A stretch of DNA of 64,000 bases from NCBI GenBank assembly GCA_951217055.1, contig OX578284.1, forward strand, positions 14,193,687 through 14,257,686. The letters run 5' to 3'. Shown piece by piece: positions 36,627 through 45,778 of this stretch. Every line of letters starts with the position of its first letter. The first letter of the stretch is position 1. The position numbers and the translations under genes are program-made. Below the pieces are notes generated by a model that saw only the letters and a list, made by a program, of their open reading frames with translations, had not been told where the DNA came from and did no database searches. The stretch is from Gerris lacustris (taxonomy: Eukaryota; Arthropoda; Insecta; Hemiptera; Gerridae).

Positions 36627-36703
36627 CCTCCCGCCGAGACAGGCAAGATGATCTTCTGCCTAGGCCTCTAGATCCCCCATCTCAGGTAAACCGAGACGGG
36701 AGG
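36627..36703 (+). ncRNA. Fourth structured segment in the retroposon
   Basis: Outer stem cctcccg (36627-36633) with cgggagg (36697-36703). Inner hairpin aggca (36641-36645) with tgcct (36657-36661). It again contains an unpaired ccccc (36673-36677). It is not an obvious copy of the other modules. Confidence 0.5.
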
Positions 36704-37059
36704 GATTTTATGCGGGAGCGTAAAAGTCAACCTCCACAGCACGGGTAAGCAAGGCTTCTCGTGGCATGTGGAATGACGCCGGAAAAAAAAGGCAAGGCGC
36801 TAATAGCCTATTCTTGGCTGATGCGCCTTATAAAAATAAAAAATAAATAAAAAAAATAAAAATAAAAATAAGAAGCTCTCTTACAACTGAAAGAGATAAT
36901 CTTGCTCTTTCTGGCGTCCAAATAGACCCCATCATCGCTTTTGCTGCGTTTTAAGTTCATCTTAGTAAAATCCGAAAATTTCTCAAATCCGGACGCTAAA
37001 CCGGACTGATGTTTCAAATCCGGACTGACCGGACGAAATCCGGACGTATAGTAACCCTA

Positions 37060-38198
37060 TTTATAGATGATTTTGACAATCACAATGATATAAAATTTCT
37101 AAATTCATATTTTCATTCAAGAAAATATGATTTAATTTTTCATTCGTGTCTTCTTACCGGTGTAGAGAGAGTTATATTATTCTAATGACATTAATTATTG
37201 TATTTTTATTCTATTTTATTATATGCTATTGTATTATATTGAACAGAAACATGTAAACAACACTTCTGTTAATAACAAAAACTAATAAGAATAAAATACA
37301 TAACTTTTACATTTAGTTATTAAATTATAGATTTAACTGAAATGTATATTACACCTTAAATCTATAAATATTCTATGAGGAAAACTCCGTATGAATTTAT
37401 ATTTTTGTCTGATAAATTTAAATGGAATAAATAAAAACACATAAAGATGTTATAATATGTATTTTATAATTTTGTCTACACAGCAAGAACTTGTTATATT
37501 TTTGTTTACGAGTTTAGTTATTTATATATTTGTGTATTTTCAACAATATTTCAAAGCTAAAGAATATAAGCTAGAGCTATCATTTCTTACTTTATGATGA
37601 AGATGAGCTTTACATATTCTATATAAATGTTGACAAATTTATTGCGTTTTTAAAATTTGTATTCTTATATTTCTTTAAAAAATATGATCGAACACAATAT
37701 GAATCGAATTTATTTCACATAAATAATATGTATTCACTTCCTAGCAGAATGTCAAATATTGGAGGGGGGGGGGGGGTATTGCACTACAAAAAAGCCTGTA
37801 ATCCTGCACTATTACCAGATCCGTTAATATTAACCAGGCCCATTAAAAATACCAGGACTTTAACACGCACCTGCTTTTTTACAATTAAGTCGCATACACC
37901 CGGTCCGCAATTTACCCGGAAGATAGATTGTCTGCTAGATAAATAATACATGCATAATATATAGGTATTATTTACCATTGTTCCCCAACTGAATAATATC
38001 AGTAACACTTAGTTCATTTAGAGAACGAATCAAAAATTATGTTGAAAACACATATTATTTTACAAATCAAGTCCAACTTATTCTGACAACGAAAACATAA
38101 ATACTCATTTATTTTAATTATATCAATTATTAAGTTTTTGGTAGTATTCATTCTATGGAAAGTTTAAATTTTAATTTAAATTAAATTATAATTATTAT
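37060..38198. other. No gene seen; poly-G run
   Basis: The first 8 bases are the right target duplication. AT-rich, poly-G of 13 at 37764-37776. The region 37777-37930 is GC-richer, with one unassigned 72-codon frame on the plus strand. Confidence 0.4.
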
Positions 38199-38457
38199 TA
38201 ACACTGGGAGACAGACAGAGAAAAATAGACTCCAGCGCCGGGACTTGAACCACGGGCATTTACATTTCCAGTGTAGCGCTCTTTCCAACTAAGCTACGCA
38301 GGATAACGATTTTTCTCTGCCGTAACTGATAACTAGTCCCAAATCCAAGCTTTCAATATTTCTACAAGTTTAGCAAGTCAATGTAGAGGCCCGTGGTTCA
38401 AGTCCCGGCGCTGGAGTCTATTTTTCTCTGTTTTGCACTGTGTTTCCCAGTGTTATT
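38199..38457. mobile_element. Two tRNA-headed SINE pieces in inverted orientation
   Basis: aacactggga at 38201 and tcccagtgtta at 38446 are the outer ends. Inside, the left arm (minus strand) holds a whole tRNA-like head plus the tail gtctatttttctctgtctgt. The right arm (plus strand, 38382-38457) holds only the 3' half of the head with the same tail. Head-to-head insertion of two SINE copies, or a fold-back rearrangement, would explain it. Confidence 0.7.
38231..38303 (-). tRNA. tRNA-like SINE head, 73 nt, GGA-type anticodon loop
   Basis: On the minus strand a cloverleaf can be drawn. The acceptor tcctgcg/cgctgga has one mismatch. The D arm is gctt..gagc, the anticodon stem taca/tgta with 7-nt loop ctggaaa, and the T arm ccgtg..cccgg with box B ggttcaagtcc. 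Box A-like tagcttagttgg is present. Several stem mismatches, a short variable loop unlike tRNA-Ser, and attached SINE tail sequence argue for a SINE promoter rather than a working tRNA gene. Confidence 0.55.
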
Positions 38458-38701
38458 TAAATTTAATTATATCTTAAACCCAAGTTCAATCATCTGTCTT
38501 GCAAAAATCAGGTCATTCCATGGTTACGCTTAACCATAATTTCACCATTTTTGCATATATACATACATTTACTACTCTTCCATGTGTTAGGCTCAGATGG
38601 TTGATCCTTAAGATGAGGATCTAAGTTGAAAAGATATAGGTAACAATAAATGAATGAATAAATTATATACCCAAAGGACCACCTTAAAAAAGGCATGTAC
38701 A

Positions 38702-38985
38702 TGAAAACGAACAATAAGATCTTATCGCTCTATTGCTCTTCCCATCCGAAAGAGAATCCCATGTAAATGAAAACCAACAATAAGATCTTATTGCTCTTAT
38801 TGCTCTTCCCATCCGAAAGAGAATGCCATGTAAATGAAAACGAACAATAAGATCTTATTGCTCTATTGCTCTTCCCATCCGAAAGAGATTCCCATGTAAA
38901 TGAAAACGAACAATAAGATCTTATTGCTCTATTGCTCTTCCCATCCGAAAGAGAATCCCATGTAAATGAAAACGAACAATAAGAT
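38702..38985. repeat. 66-67-bp tandem repeat, about 4.3 copies
   Basis: aaaacgaacaataagatctt recurs at 38703, 38769, 38836, 38902 and 38968. Each unit contains the palindrome aataagatcttatt and ttcccatccgaaagag. An isolated cccatccgaaagagaatccc also occurs at 40689, inside a J-like copy, suggesting where the array word came from. Confidence 0.9.
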
Positions 38986-39384
38986 AACAAGTATAATATA
39001 TTATTAAATAATAAAGAAAATCACATGTGGCCTTATGCCACGAGCATGTCGGTTACCAGCAGTAATTTTTACATTAATTAATAATTGAAGTTAAATTACT
39101 GAAGATAAATTGTGTGCATTTGTTCCGAATAAAATACAGACATAACAGGAAATCATAAAAAAGGGAAATTTAGTTTAAGTTAAGTTTAATTCACATTCAC
39201 ATTCATATAAGTTAAAAGTTAAGTTATACAAAATTGTTTCACACCAAAACAATCATTCACACACACATTCAACCAGAAGTTAAATTAACAAGTACATTAA
39301 TAATAGTGTTAAATGGACTTAGCCGTTGAAGGGATGTCTGGCAGCATGCCGCGACGTAGGTCCGTAAGTTCCTGACGTCTTCAA
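38986..39384. other. No gene seen
   Basis: AT-rich with cattcacattca-type words at 39193-39275. 39300-39384 is GC-richer and leads into the hairpin. Confidence 0.4.
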
Positions 39385-39412
39385 TCCGGACTTGATGAGA
39401 ATCAAGTCCGGA
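39385..39412. repeat. Perfect 12-bp hairpin tccggacttgat
   Basis: tccggacttgat (39385-39396), loop gaga, then the exact complement to 39412. It has the look of a terminator-like or protein-binding hairpin, but no gene lies before it. Confidence 0.75.
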
Positions 39413-39479
39413 CTAACTCCGTCAATAACTTGAAATGTTAATTAATAAATGAAGTTAATCAAACATGTTAAAATTATAT

Positions 39480-39760
39480 AATATATAGACACGTGCATTG
39501 TGCATGTGTCCGCAGGCAAGCTTCAAGCGAAGCGGTCAGTCAGGCTTCCTGGAATCGAGTGGGGCGAATCTGTATGCATATGGACTGGACATAGTATGTA
39601 TGCCCGGTATATGATGTATCGATATTCCATCGCTAATCAAAATTGTGCTCAATCACGTAGAGTGATGCCTTTTCTGAACCCAAAGACTAAGCGAGGGAGG
39701 TGGTTATACCAGTTCACAATACTTTTACTGGATTTGTTTACTTGTAAACAAATTTTGTAG
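39480..39760 (+). other. Unassigned 86-codon open frame in a GC-richer patch
   Basis: 39500-39760 is open on the plus strand (for example RRVMPFLNPKTKRGRWLYQF near its end). It is preceded by a small hairpin gacacgtgca/tgcatgtgtc (39488-39510). The composition is less AT-rich than the surroundings. No family is recognised. It could be an exon fragment, a retroposed piece, or chance. Confidence 0.2.
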
Positions 39761-39904
39761 CTGAACTGAACATATTTATATTAAAGTTGATAAAAGTGTA
39801 GAGTTGATTTAAAGACATTTTGTCTTAATTAGTGCCATTGTTGAAAGAAAATGATACAGTATAAAATAAGGTAAAATATAAAATAAACAACTGTTGCTCT
39901 CCAA

Positions 39905-40245
39905 CAACATGAGTTTTCAAATCCTTTCTGAAAACTGCTTTGGGTTCAAACCAAAAGTGTTTCCATGAGGAGTTTTCAAAACAGTTTTCACAACAATTTT
40001 AAAAACTATAAACTTCCAGACAAGTTATAGTCACGTCAGGTTATCGTATCTCTGCTTAGCATACCTACTGCACATGTCTCAATTCTGTTTTTAATTCAAA
40101 GCCGTTTCCATACTATTTTTTCAAAACAGTTTCAATACAAAGCCAATAATTTGTTGATGTGACCTTGAACTCAAAACTTTTGAAATTGCCGTTTCCATGG
40201 GGTTTTGAATACCAAAATGGTTTTGAAAACTAATGGAAACGTACT
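39905..40245 (-). mobile_element. Family I short element, inverted copy
   Basis: Reverse complement of the 14870-15245 family: tttccatggggttttgaata, gtcaggttatcgtatct and ctgcacatgtctcaattctg match in order. Confidence 0.6.
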
Positions 40246-40309
40246 AATTGATATAAAAATTGATAATTACTTTTAATTTGTCAAAATATTTCATCAATAT
40301 GATAATATT

Positions 40310-40924
40310 ACTGGATTACTGGGCTTCTTTATGGAGTGTTTTGTTTTCTAAAGTTTTTTTGAATTTGATTGATTTATAAACTACCATTATAAACCAATAA
40401 ATTTCAGAGATATTTTACTAAGCGAGAATATCTATATGCCACAGTTTCCTAAATCCCCCTCCCCCCCCCCCCCCCCTAGTAGTTTACTCCTTCTCTGTGG
40501 ATCTTATATAATTTGCGAAAATCCCTACTCATTATTAATGGATTCCTACTACTGGAGAAGCAAATTTTAAATGAGAAATTTCTGGGAAAATATGGAGTAT
40601 TTTTCTTGTGTATACCCCCTCCCCCTCCTCTCCTGCGTTTTATTGCATCCCTGGCTTGAAATTGAAATTATCTTTTTTTTAATATTCTCCCATCCGAAAG
40701 AGAATCCCTTTCCAAAGTATTAAGTTCCTAATTTTAGTAGATCAGTTTGGATATAATTTCTCTTCTTTTTAATCAAACTTTGAAATCTTATGTACACAAT
40801 TTTAAAACGTTCTTGGCAGACATCAATGTTACTTTAGAATGATTTATTTAGCGTTTAAAGGAGTGGGAATAAATATAGTGACTTGGATTCAAATATGTAG
40901 GATGGCTGCCATCTTGAATCAAAA
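40310..40924 (+). mobile_element. Family J, old diverged copy
   Basis: ggagtgttttgttttc, gatttataaactaccat, aagcgagaatatctat and a poly-C run (40461-40476) match the J head in order, with many substitutions. The hairpin head has decayed and the cagt tail is absent. Confidence 0.5.
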
Positions 40925-43050
40925 TAACCGATTGCAAACCTTAAAAATGACAGCACAGTAGTAGTTGTAGTAAGTCCTAGTACTTGTAGTAATCCTAAAC
41001 CCGAAAACCGACTTGTTCTATCTATGACTTTGTAGCCAAACCTTAAAAATTGCCTAAAAATGTGTCCTAGTAGTGTAGTAAGTCTTAGTACTGGAACTAG
41101 ACTTGGTCAAACCCACTTGTTCTACCTATGACCTTGTAGCCACACTTTAATAATGACAGCACAGTAGTAGGTGTAGTAAGTAAGTCCTAGTACTGGTACT
41201 AGACTTGGTCAAACCCACTTGTTCTACCTATGACCTTGTAGCCACACTTTAATAATGACAGCACAGTAGTAGGTGTAGTAAGTAAGTCTTAGTACTGGAA
41301 CTAGACTTGGTCAAACCCACTTGTTCTACCTATGACCTTGTAGCCACACTTTAATAATGACAGCACAGTAGTAGGTGTAGTAAGTAAGTCTTAGTACTGG
41401 AACTAGACTTGGTCAAACCCACTTGTTCTACCTATGACCTTGTAGCCACACTTTAATAATGACAGCACAGTAGTAGGTGTAGTAAGTAAGTCTTAGTACT
41501 GGAACTAGACTTGGTCAAACCCACTTGTTCTACCTATGACCTTGTAGCCACACTTTAATAATGACAGCACAGTAGTAGGTGTAGTAAGTAAGTCCTAGTA
41601 CTGGTACTAGACTTGGTCAAACCCACTTGTTCTACCTATGACCTTGTAGCCACACTTTAATAATGACAGCACAGTAGTAGGTGTAGTAAGTAAGTCTTAG
41701 TACTGGAACTAGACTTGGTCAAACCCACTTGTTCTACCTATGACCTTGTAGCCACACTTTAATAATGACAGCACAGTAGTAGGTGTAGTAAGTAAGTCCT
41801 AGTACTGGTACTAGACTTGGTCAAACCCACTTGTTCTACCTATGACCTTGTAGCCACACTTTAATAATGACAGCACAGTAGTAGGTGTAGTAAGTAAGTC
41901 TTAGTACTGGAACTAGACTTGGTCAAACCCACTTGTTCTACCTATGACCTTGTAGCCACACTTTAATAATGACAGCACAGTAGTAGGTGTAGTAAGTAAG
42001 TCTTAGTACTGGAACTAGACTTGGTCAAACCCACTTGTTCTACCTATGACCTTGTAGCCACACTTTAATAATGACAGCACAGTAGTAGGTGTAGTAAGTA
42101 AGTCTTAGTACTGGAACTAGACTTGGTCAAACCCACTTGTTCTACCTATGACCTTGTAGCCACACTTTAATAATGACAGCACAGTAGTAGGTGTAGTAAG
42201 TAAGTCCTAGTACTGGTACTAGACTTGGTCAAACCCACTTGTTCTACCTATGACCTTGTAGCCACACTTTAATAATGACAGCACAGTAGTAGGTGTAGTA
42301 AGTAAGTCCTAGTACTGGTACTAGACTTGGTCAAACCCACTTGTTCTACCTATGACCTTGTAGCCACACTTTAATAATGACAGCACAGTAGTAGGTGTAG
42401 TAAGTAAGTCCTAGTACTGGTACTAGACTTGGTCAAACCCACTTGTTCTACCTATGACCTTGTAGCCACACTTTAATAATGACAGCACAGTAGTAGGTGT
42501 AGTAAGTAAGTCCTAGTACTGGTACTAGACTTGGTCAAACCCACTTGTTCTACCTATGACCTTGTAGCCACACTTTAATAATGACAGCACAGTAGTAGGT
42601 GTAGTAAGTAAGTCCTAGTACTGGTACTAGACTTGGTCAAACCCACTTGTTCTACCTATGACCTTGTAGCCACACTTTAATAATGACAGCACAGTAGTAG
42701 GTGTAGTAAGTAAGTCCTAGTACTGGTACTAGACTTGGTCAAACCCACTTGTTCTACCTATGACCTTGTAGCCACACTTTAATAATGACAGCACAGTAGT
42801 AGGTGTAGTAAGTAAGTCCTAGTACTGGTACTAGACTTGGTCAAACCCACTTGTTCTACCTATGACCTTGTAGCCACACTTTAATAATGACAGCACAGTA
42901 GTAGGTGTAGTAAGTAAGTCTTAGTACTGGAACTAGACTTGGTCAAACCCACTTGTTCTACCTATGACCTTGTAGCCACACTTTAATAATGACAGCACAG
43001 TAGTAGGTGTAGTAAGTAAGTCCTAGTACTGGTACTAGACTAGGACACAC
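40925..43050. repeat. 102-bp satellite array, about 20 copies
   Basis: gacagcacagtagtaggtgt recurs every 102 bp from 41155 to about 43000. The first one or two copies (40925-41080) are diverged and partly deleted, while inner copies are nearly identical. Two variants occur, c-type (tcctagtactggtactag) and t-type (tcttagtactggaactag), in the left-to-right order T C T T T C T C T T T C C C C C C C T C. The run of seven c-types suggests recent local spreading. Confidence 0.95.
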
Positions 43051-43393
43051 CCACTAGCTTTATGTGAGCAAGTGGGTTAAGGTACTTTTTACTATCTCCG
43101 TGGTACAGAGTTTCTTATTACTTATCTACAAGATACCTCTAAATGGAGTATCGTGTGATCATTGGAGTATCGTGTCATATTGATTAGAGGACTAAGGCAT
43201 GGGATCATACTTATGACAAAATAGCACCCTTGACTTACAGGTACAATTCAGAGCATCGCGGCCTGGGATATATCTAGGGTTTCCTTTGTTCCAGTGGAGA
43301 GGTCCTAGGGTACCTAAAGCTAATCTTCTTACTGTAGTTCCCTTGACTTTGTTTCACTCTTGATCCATGAGATGTAAATTAGAGCATCTTGGC
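43051..43393 (-). mobile_element. Possible SINE split by the Gypsy insertion, distal part
   Basis: On the minus strand, 47849-47905 has a box B-like caggttcgatcctatgcc. With the LTR element removed, this joins 43393 and continues as gatgctctaatttacatctc. The phrase agagcatc occurs twice (43251 and 43381). No gene. Weak evidence: only one promoter box is clear. Confidence 0.35.
43389..43393. repeat. Target-site duplication, left
   Basis: ttggc directly before the 5' LTR, repeated at 47845-47849. Confidence 0.9.
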
Positions 43394-43574
43394 TGTTGTG
43401 TCCCTAGACACATATATTATTCTGGTTGCTAGGCGAGGGAGTTTATTTATATCATTATTAATGTCAGCCTATTGGACATATTGTTCTTGTTATTGTATTA
43501 TGTTAATGCGGCTAAATATAATTATTATGTATTACGTTTGTGCAGTTATTATAGTGTAAAATGCGAACGAAACA
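43394..43574 (+). repeat. 5' LTR
   Basis: Begins tgttgtgtccctagacac and ends gcgaacgaaaca, with the usual TG...CA ends. No difference from 47664-47844 seen base by base. Confidence 0.95.
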
Positions 43575-43592
43575 TGGTGGCAGCGGTAAAAC
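43575..43592 (+). other. Primer-binding site
   Basis: tggtggcagcggtaaaac directly follows the LTR. The leading tgg fits the cca end of a tRNA. Which tRNA was not determined. Confidence 0.75.
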
Positions 43593-43687
43593 TTTAAACG
43601 TGAGTGTGAATTTGTTGTTTTATTGTTAATAATTTGTTTTTGTTGAGTTTGTTTTGATTTTGAGTGTCAAAAAAAAAGAAGTAAACA

Positions 43688-45778
43688 ATGAGTAATGCCG
43701 AAGAAAAACCGAATGTTAAATTTGAAGAAAAAAAGGAGGTATGTTCTAACTCGACGAGTTATTCGGGTAATTCGGTATCTCCACCAGAGCAATTCACGTT
43801 TCGAAGTGAAGACTGGCCTCGCTGGCTTAAACGATTCGAACGATATCGAATATGTTCGGGACTGTCGGAGCAGTCCGAGGGGCGGCAAGTCAACTCGTTC
43901 TTATACGTTATGGGTGGTGGAGTAGATAACGTGTTAGAAGCTATAAAACCAACCGAGGAGGAGTTAAATTCGTTCAGTTCTTTGGTAGTACGCTTTAATA
44001 ACTATTACGTCAGTAAGAAGAACGTAATCTACGAACGCGCTAAATTCAACCGCCGAGTACAGGCGCCCGAGGAACCAGCGGAGTGTTTTATTCAGGAGTT
44101 GCACCGATTAACATCAACTTGCGAGTATGGGGCGTTGCGTGAAGAACTGATCCGTGACCGCATTGTGGTCGGTATTCGGGACAGCAAGTTGTCTGAAGTA
44201 TTGCAAATGGACGGGGACCTGACCCTTGCTAAGGCGGAGCGAAAAGTCCGGCAAGCTGAAGACGTAAAACGCCAACAAGCGGTTGTTCGGGGCAATCACT
44301 CTGAGTTAGGCGAGGTAGATCGAATCAAAGATTCGCGTAACCAACCTCAAGACATGAACACACGAGACCAAACGTGTGAACATAAGTGTACCTCGTGCGG
44401 ACGCACGCATGCCCCTAGACGCTGTCCTGCGTGGAAGTCCCGGTGTAGCCGATGCCAGTTAAGAGGTCATTGGGCAAAATGCTGTCGCGGAAGAAGCAAG
44501 AAGGTCGACTACGCCTACGGACAACATTCGGACAGCGAGGAAGGTTCGGATGCCAGTCACTATCTAGGAGCGGTCGGGGCATCGGGAGCTGATCCGTGGA
44601 AAGCCAAGATTAAACTACTGGGACAACAAGCAGAGTTTAAACTTGACACAGGGGCTGATGTCACAGTGATAGGGGTTAAACTGTATCACCGTCTAGGGTC
44701 ACCTACATTAAAACCGGCGGATAAAGTGTTGCACGGACCGACCGGAATGAGGATAGAGGTGAGAGGAAGGTTTTGTTGCTCTCTAAAGTGGAAGAAGGCT
44801 CGTATAGAAACGATGTTGTACGTAGTTAAGGAACCACAAGAACCACTTCTTGGTAGAGGGGATATAACTTCCTTAGGTATGTTAGCGTGGCTAAACGCGT
44901 TGAAACAAGTCTCACCAGAAGAGGAAAAGAAATCCCTATTTGAAGGATTGGGCAAACTGGATGGCGAGTACCAGATTAAGCTAAAGGAGGGATACAGGCC
45001 GTATTCGATCAAGGTCCCAAGGCGTGTAGCTTTTCCCCTTCTACAAAAAACCAAGGAAGAACTACTTCGATTAGAGAAAGAGGGAGTCATATCGCGAATA
45101 GAAAGACCCACAGAGTGGTGTGCGGGACTCGTCGTCGTTCCTAATCCGGATGGGTCGGTTAGAATATGCGTAGACTATACTGAACTAAATAGAGCAGTGA
45201 TGAGAGAGCGTCATATACTACCATCAGTCGAACAATGTGTGGCTACAATTGGGGAAGGTGTTGTGTTTTCAAAGCTAGATGCAAAAACAGGGTACTTTCA
45301 AATAGGACTAGAGGAAGGTTCTCGCCCGCTTACAACGTTTCTTACCCCATTTGGAAGGTTTATGTTTAATCGGTTACCCATGGGCATCACCAGCGCCAGC
45401 GAACACTTTCAACGAAGAATATCCGAGGCCTTAGAAGGAGAAGAGGGAGTAGTCAACCTGATGGATGACGTGCTGGTGGTAGGTAAAACCTTGGAGGAAC
45501 ACGATCGTCGTCTGGCAAGGGTTTTAGACCGGCTGCAGAAGGCAGGAATAACCTTGAATCAGAGGAAATGTCAGTTCAGGAAATCGGAAGTAAAGTTTCT
45601 AGGTTACGTGGTCGGGGCAAAGGGTTTATCGGTAGATCCTAGCAAGGTGGAAGCTATCGTGAAAATGCCGAGGCCAAAGGATGGCAAACAATTAAGAGGG
45701 TTCCTCGGAATGGTAACGTACCACTTGCGATTCTTACCCCATCTGACAGGCACGGCGCCCCATTGCGTGACCTCCTGA
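43688..45778 (+). CDS. Gypsy Gag-protease-reverse transcriptase (first part of Gag-Pol)
   Basis: 696 codons from the first ATG, 114 bp after the LTR. The Gag part (about 1-230) has the WPRWLKRFERYRICSGL block of retrotransposon capsids. Zinc knuckles follow: C234-x2-C-x3-H-x4-C, then C253-x2-C-x4-H-x4-C. Both would bind the RNA genome. The aspartic protease has DTGA with catalytic D320. RT covers about 430-650, with FSKLDAKTGYFQI and the catalytic LMDD (D593, D594), where the usual tyrosine or valine position holds leucine, as in several K02A2.6-like elements. Gag and Pol share one frame, with no slip between them. The frame ends at a TGA (45776-45778) a little after RT, in the connection region where intact elements continue to RNase H. 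The next frame starts in the -1 register. Codon choice is less AT-biased than the flanking DNA. Product would act in cytoplasmic particles. Confidence 0.93.
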   Translation: MSNAEEKPNVKFEEKKEVCSNSTSYSGNSVSPPEQFTFRSEDWPRWLKRFERYRICSGLSEQSEGRQVNSFLYVMGGGVDNVLEAIKPTEEELNSFSSLVVRFNNYYVSKKNVIYERAKFNRRVQAPEEPAECFIQELHRLTSTCEYGALREELIRDRIVVGIRDSKLSEVLQMDGDLTLAKAERKVRQAEDVKRQQAVVRGNHSELGEVDRIKDSRNQPQDMNTRDQTCEHKCTSCGRTHAPRRCPAWKSRCSRCQLRGHWAKCCRGRSKKVDYAYGQHSDSEEGSDASHYLGAVGASGADPWKAKIKLLGQQAEFKLDTGADVTVIGVKLYHRLGSPTLKPADKVLHGPTGMRIEVRGRFCCSLKWKKARIETMLYVVKEPQEPLLGRGDITSLGMLAWLNALKQVSPEEEKKSLFEGLGKLDGEYQIKLKEGYRPYSIKVPRRVAFPLLQKTKEELLRLEKEGVISRIERPTEWCAGLVVVPNPDGSVRICVDYTELNRAVMRERHILPSVEQCVATIGEGVVFSKLDAKTGYFQIGLEEGSRPLTTFLTPFGRFMFNRLPMGITSASEHFQRRISEALEGEEGVVNLMDDVLVVGKTLEEHDRRLARVLDRLQKAGITLNQRKCQFRKSEVKFLGYVVGAKGLSVDPSKVEAIVKMPRPKDGKQLRGFLGMVTYHLRFLPHLTGTAPHCVTS

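Larger units (their letters stand above)
36193..36868 (+). mobile_element. Retroposon (LINE 3' end or SINE) with structured RNA modules
   Basis: It is flanked by a 9-bp direct repeat taagaagct (36184-36192 and 36869-36877) and ends in an A-rich aaaataaa tail (36831-36868). Both are signs of target-primed reverse transcription. It has no coding frame. It contains three related structured modules (36196-36260 truncated, 36342-36428, 36455-36542) and a fourth outer-stem structure (36627-36703). The start falls inside the first module, consistent with 5' truncation. Whether the parent is a LINE or a long SINE cannot be decided here. Confidence 0.8.
35797..37059 (-). mobile_element. hAT-like DNA transposon remnant carrying a nested retroposon
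   Basis: tttataga occurs directly outside both ends (35789-35796 and 37060-37067), an 8-bp duplication as made by hAT transposases. The termini ttgggttacc and gtaacccta are inverted. The right subterminal region repeats tccgga-type words (36976-37046), and a decayed form of these occurs on the left (ggccagatcaggacag). It contains a poly-G run of 20 (35845-35864). Without the 685-bp insertion at 36193 (element plus target duplication) it would be about 0.6 kb, so it is a deletion derivative with only a small coding remnant. Confidence 0.75.

Noticed and set aside
38231..38303. Functional tRNA-Ser gene
   Set aside because: Stem mismatches, no long variable arm and attached SINE tail favour a SINE head.
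39385..39412. Bacterial-type terminator
   Set aside because: A strong stem, but there is no T run and no upstream gene in a eukaryotic context.
44686..45111. 141-codon minus-strand frame inside the Gypsy element
   Set aside because: It is the antisense shadow of the RT-coding region and has no family match.
45763..45765. TTG as an independent start for the RNase H-integrase frame
   Set aside because: The sequence continues the Pol domain order directly. A separate start is not needed and no start context is seen.
45751..45778. Programmed -1 frameshift signal
   Set aside because: No XXXYYYZ heptamer in the zero frame, and the position between RT and RNase H is not where such signals occur in this group.
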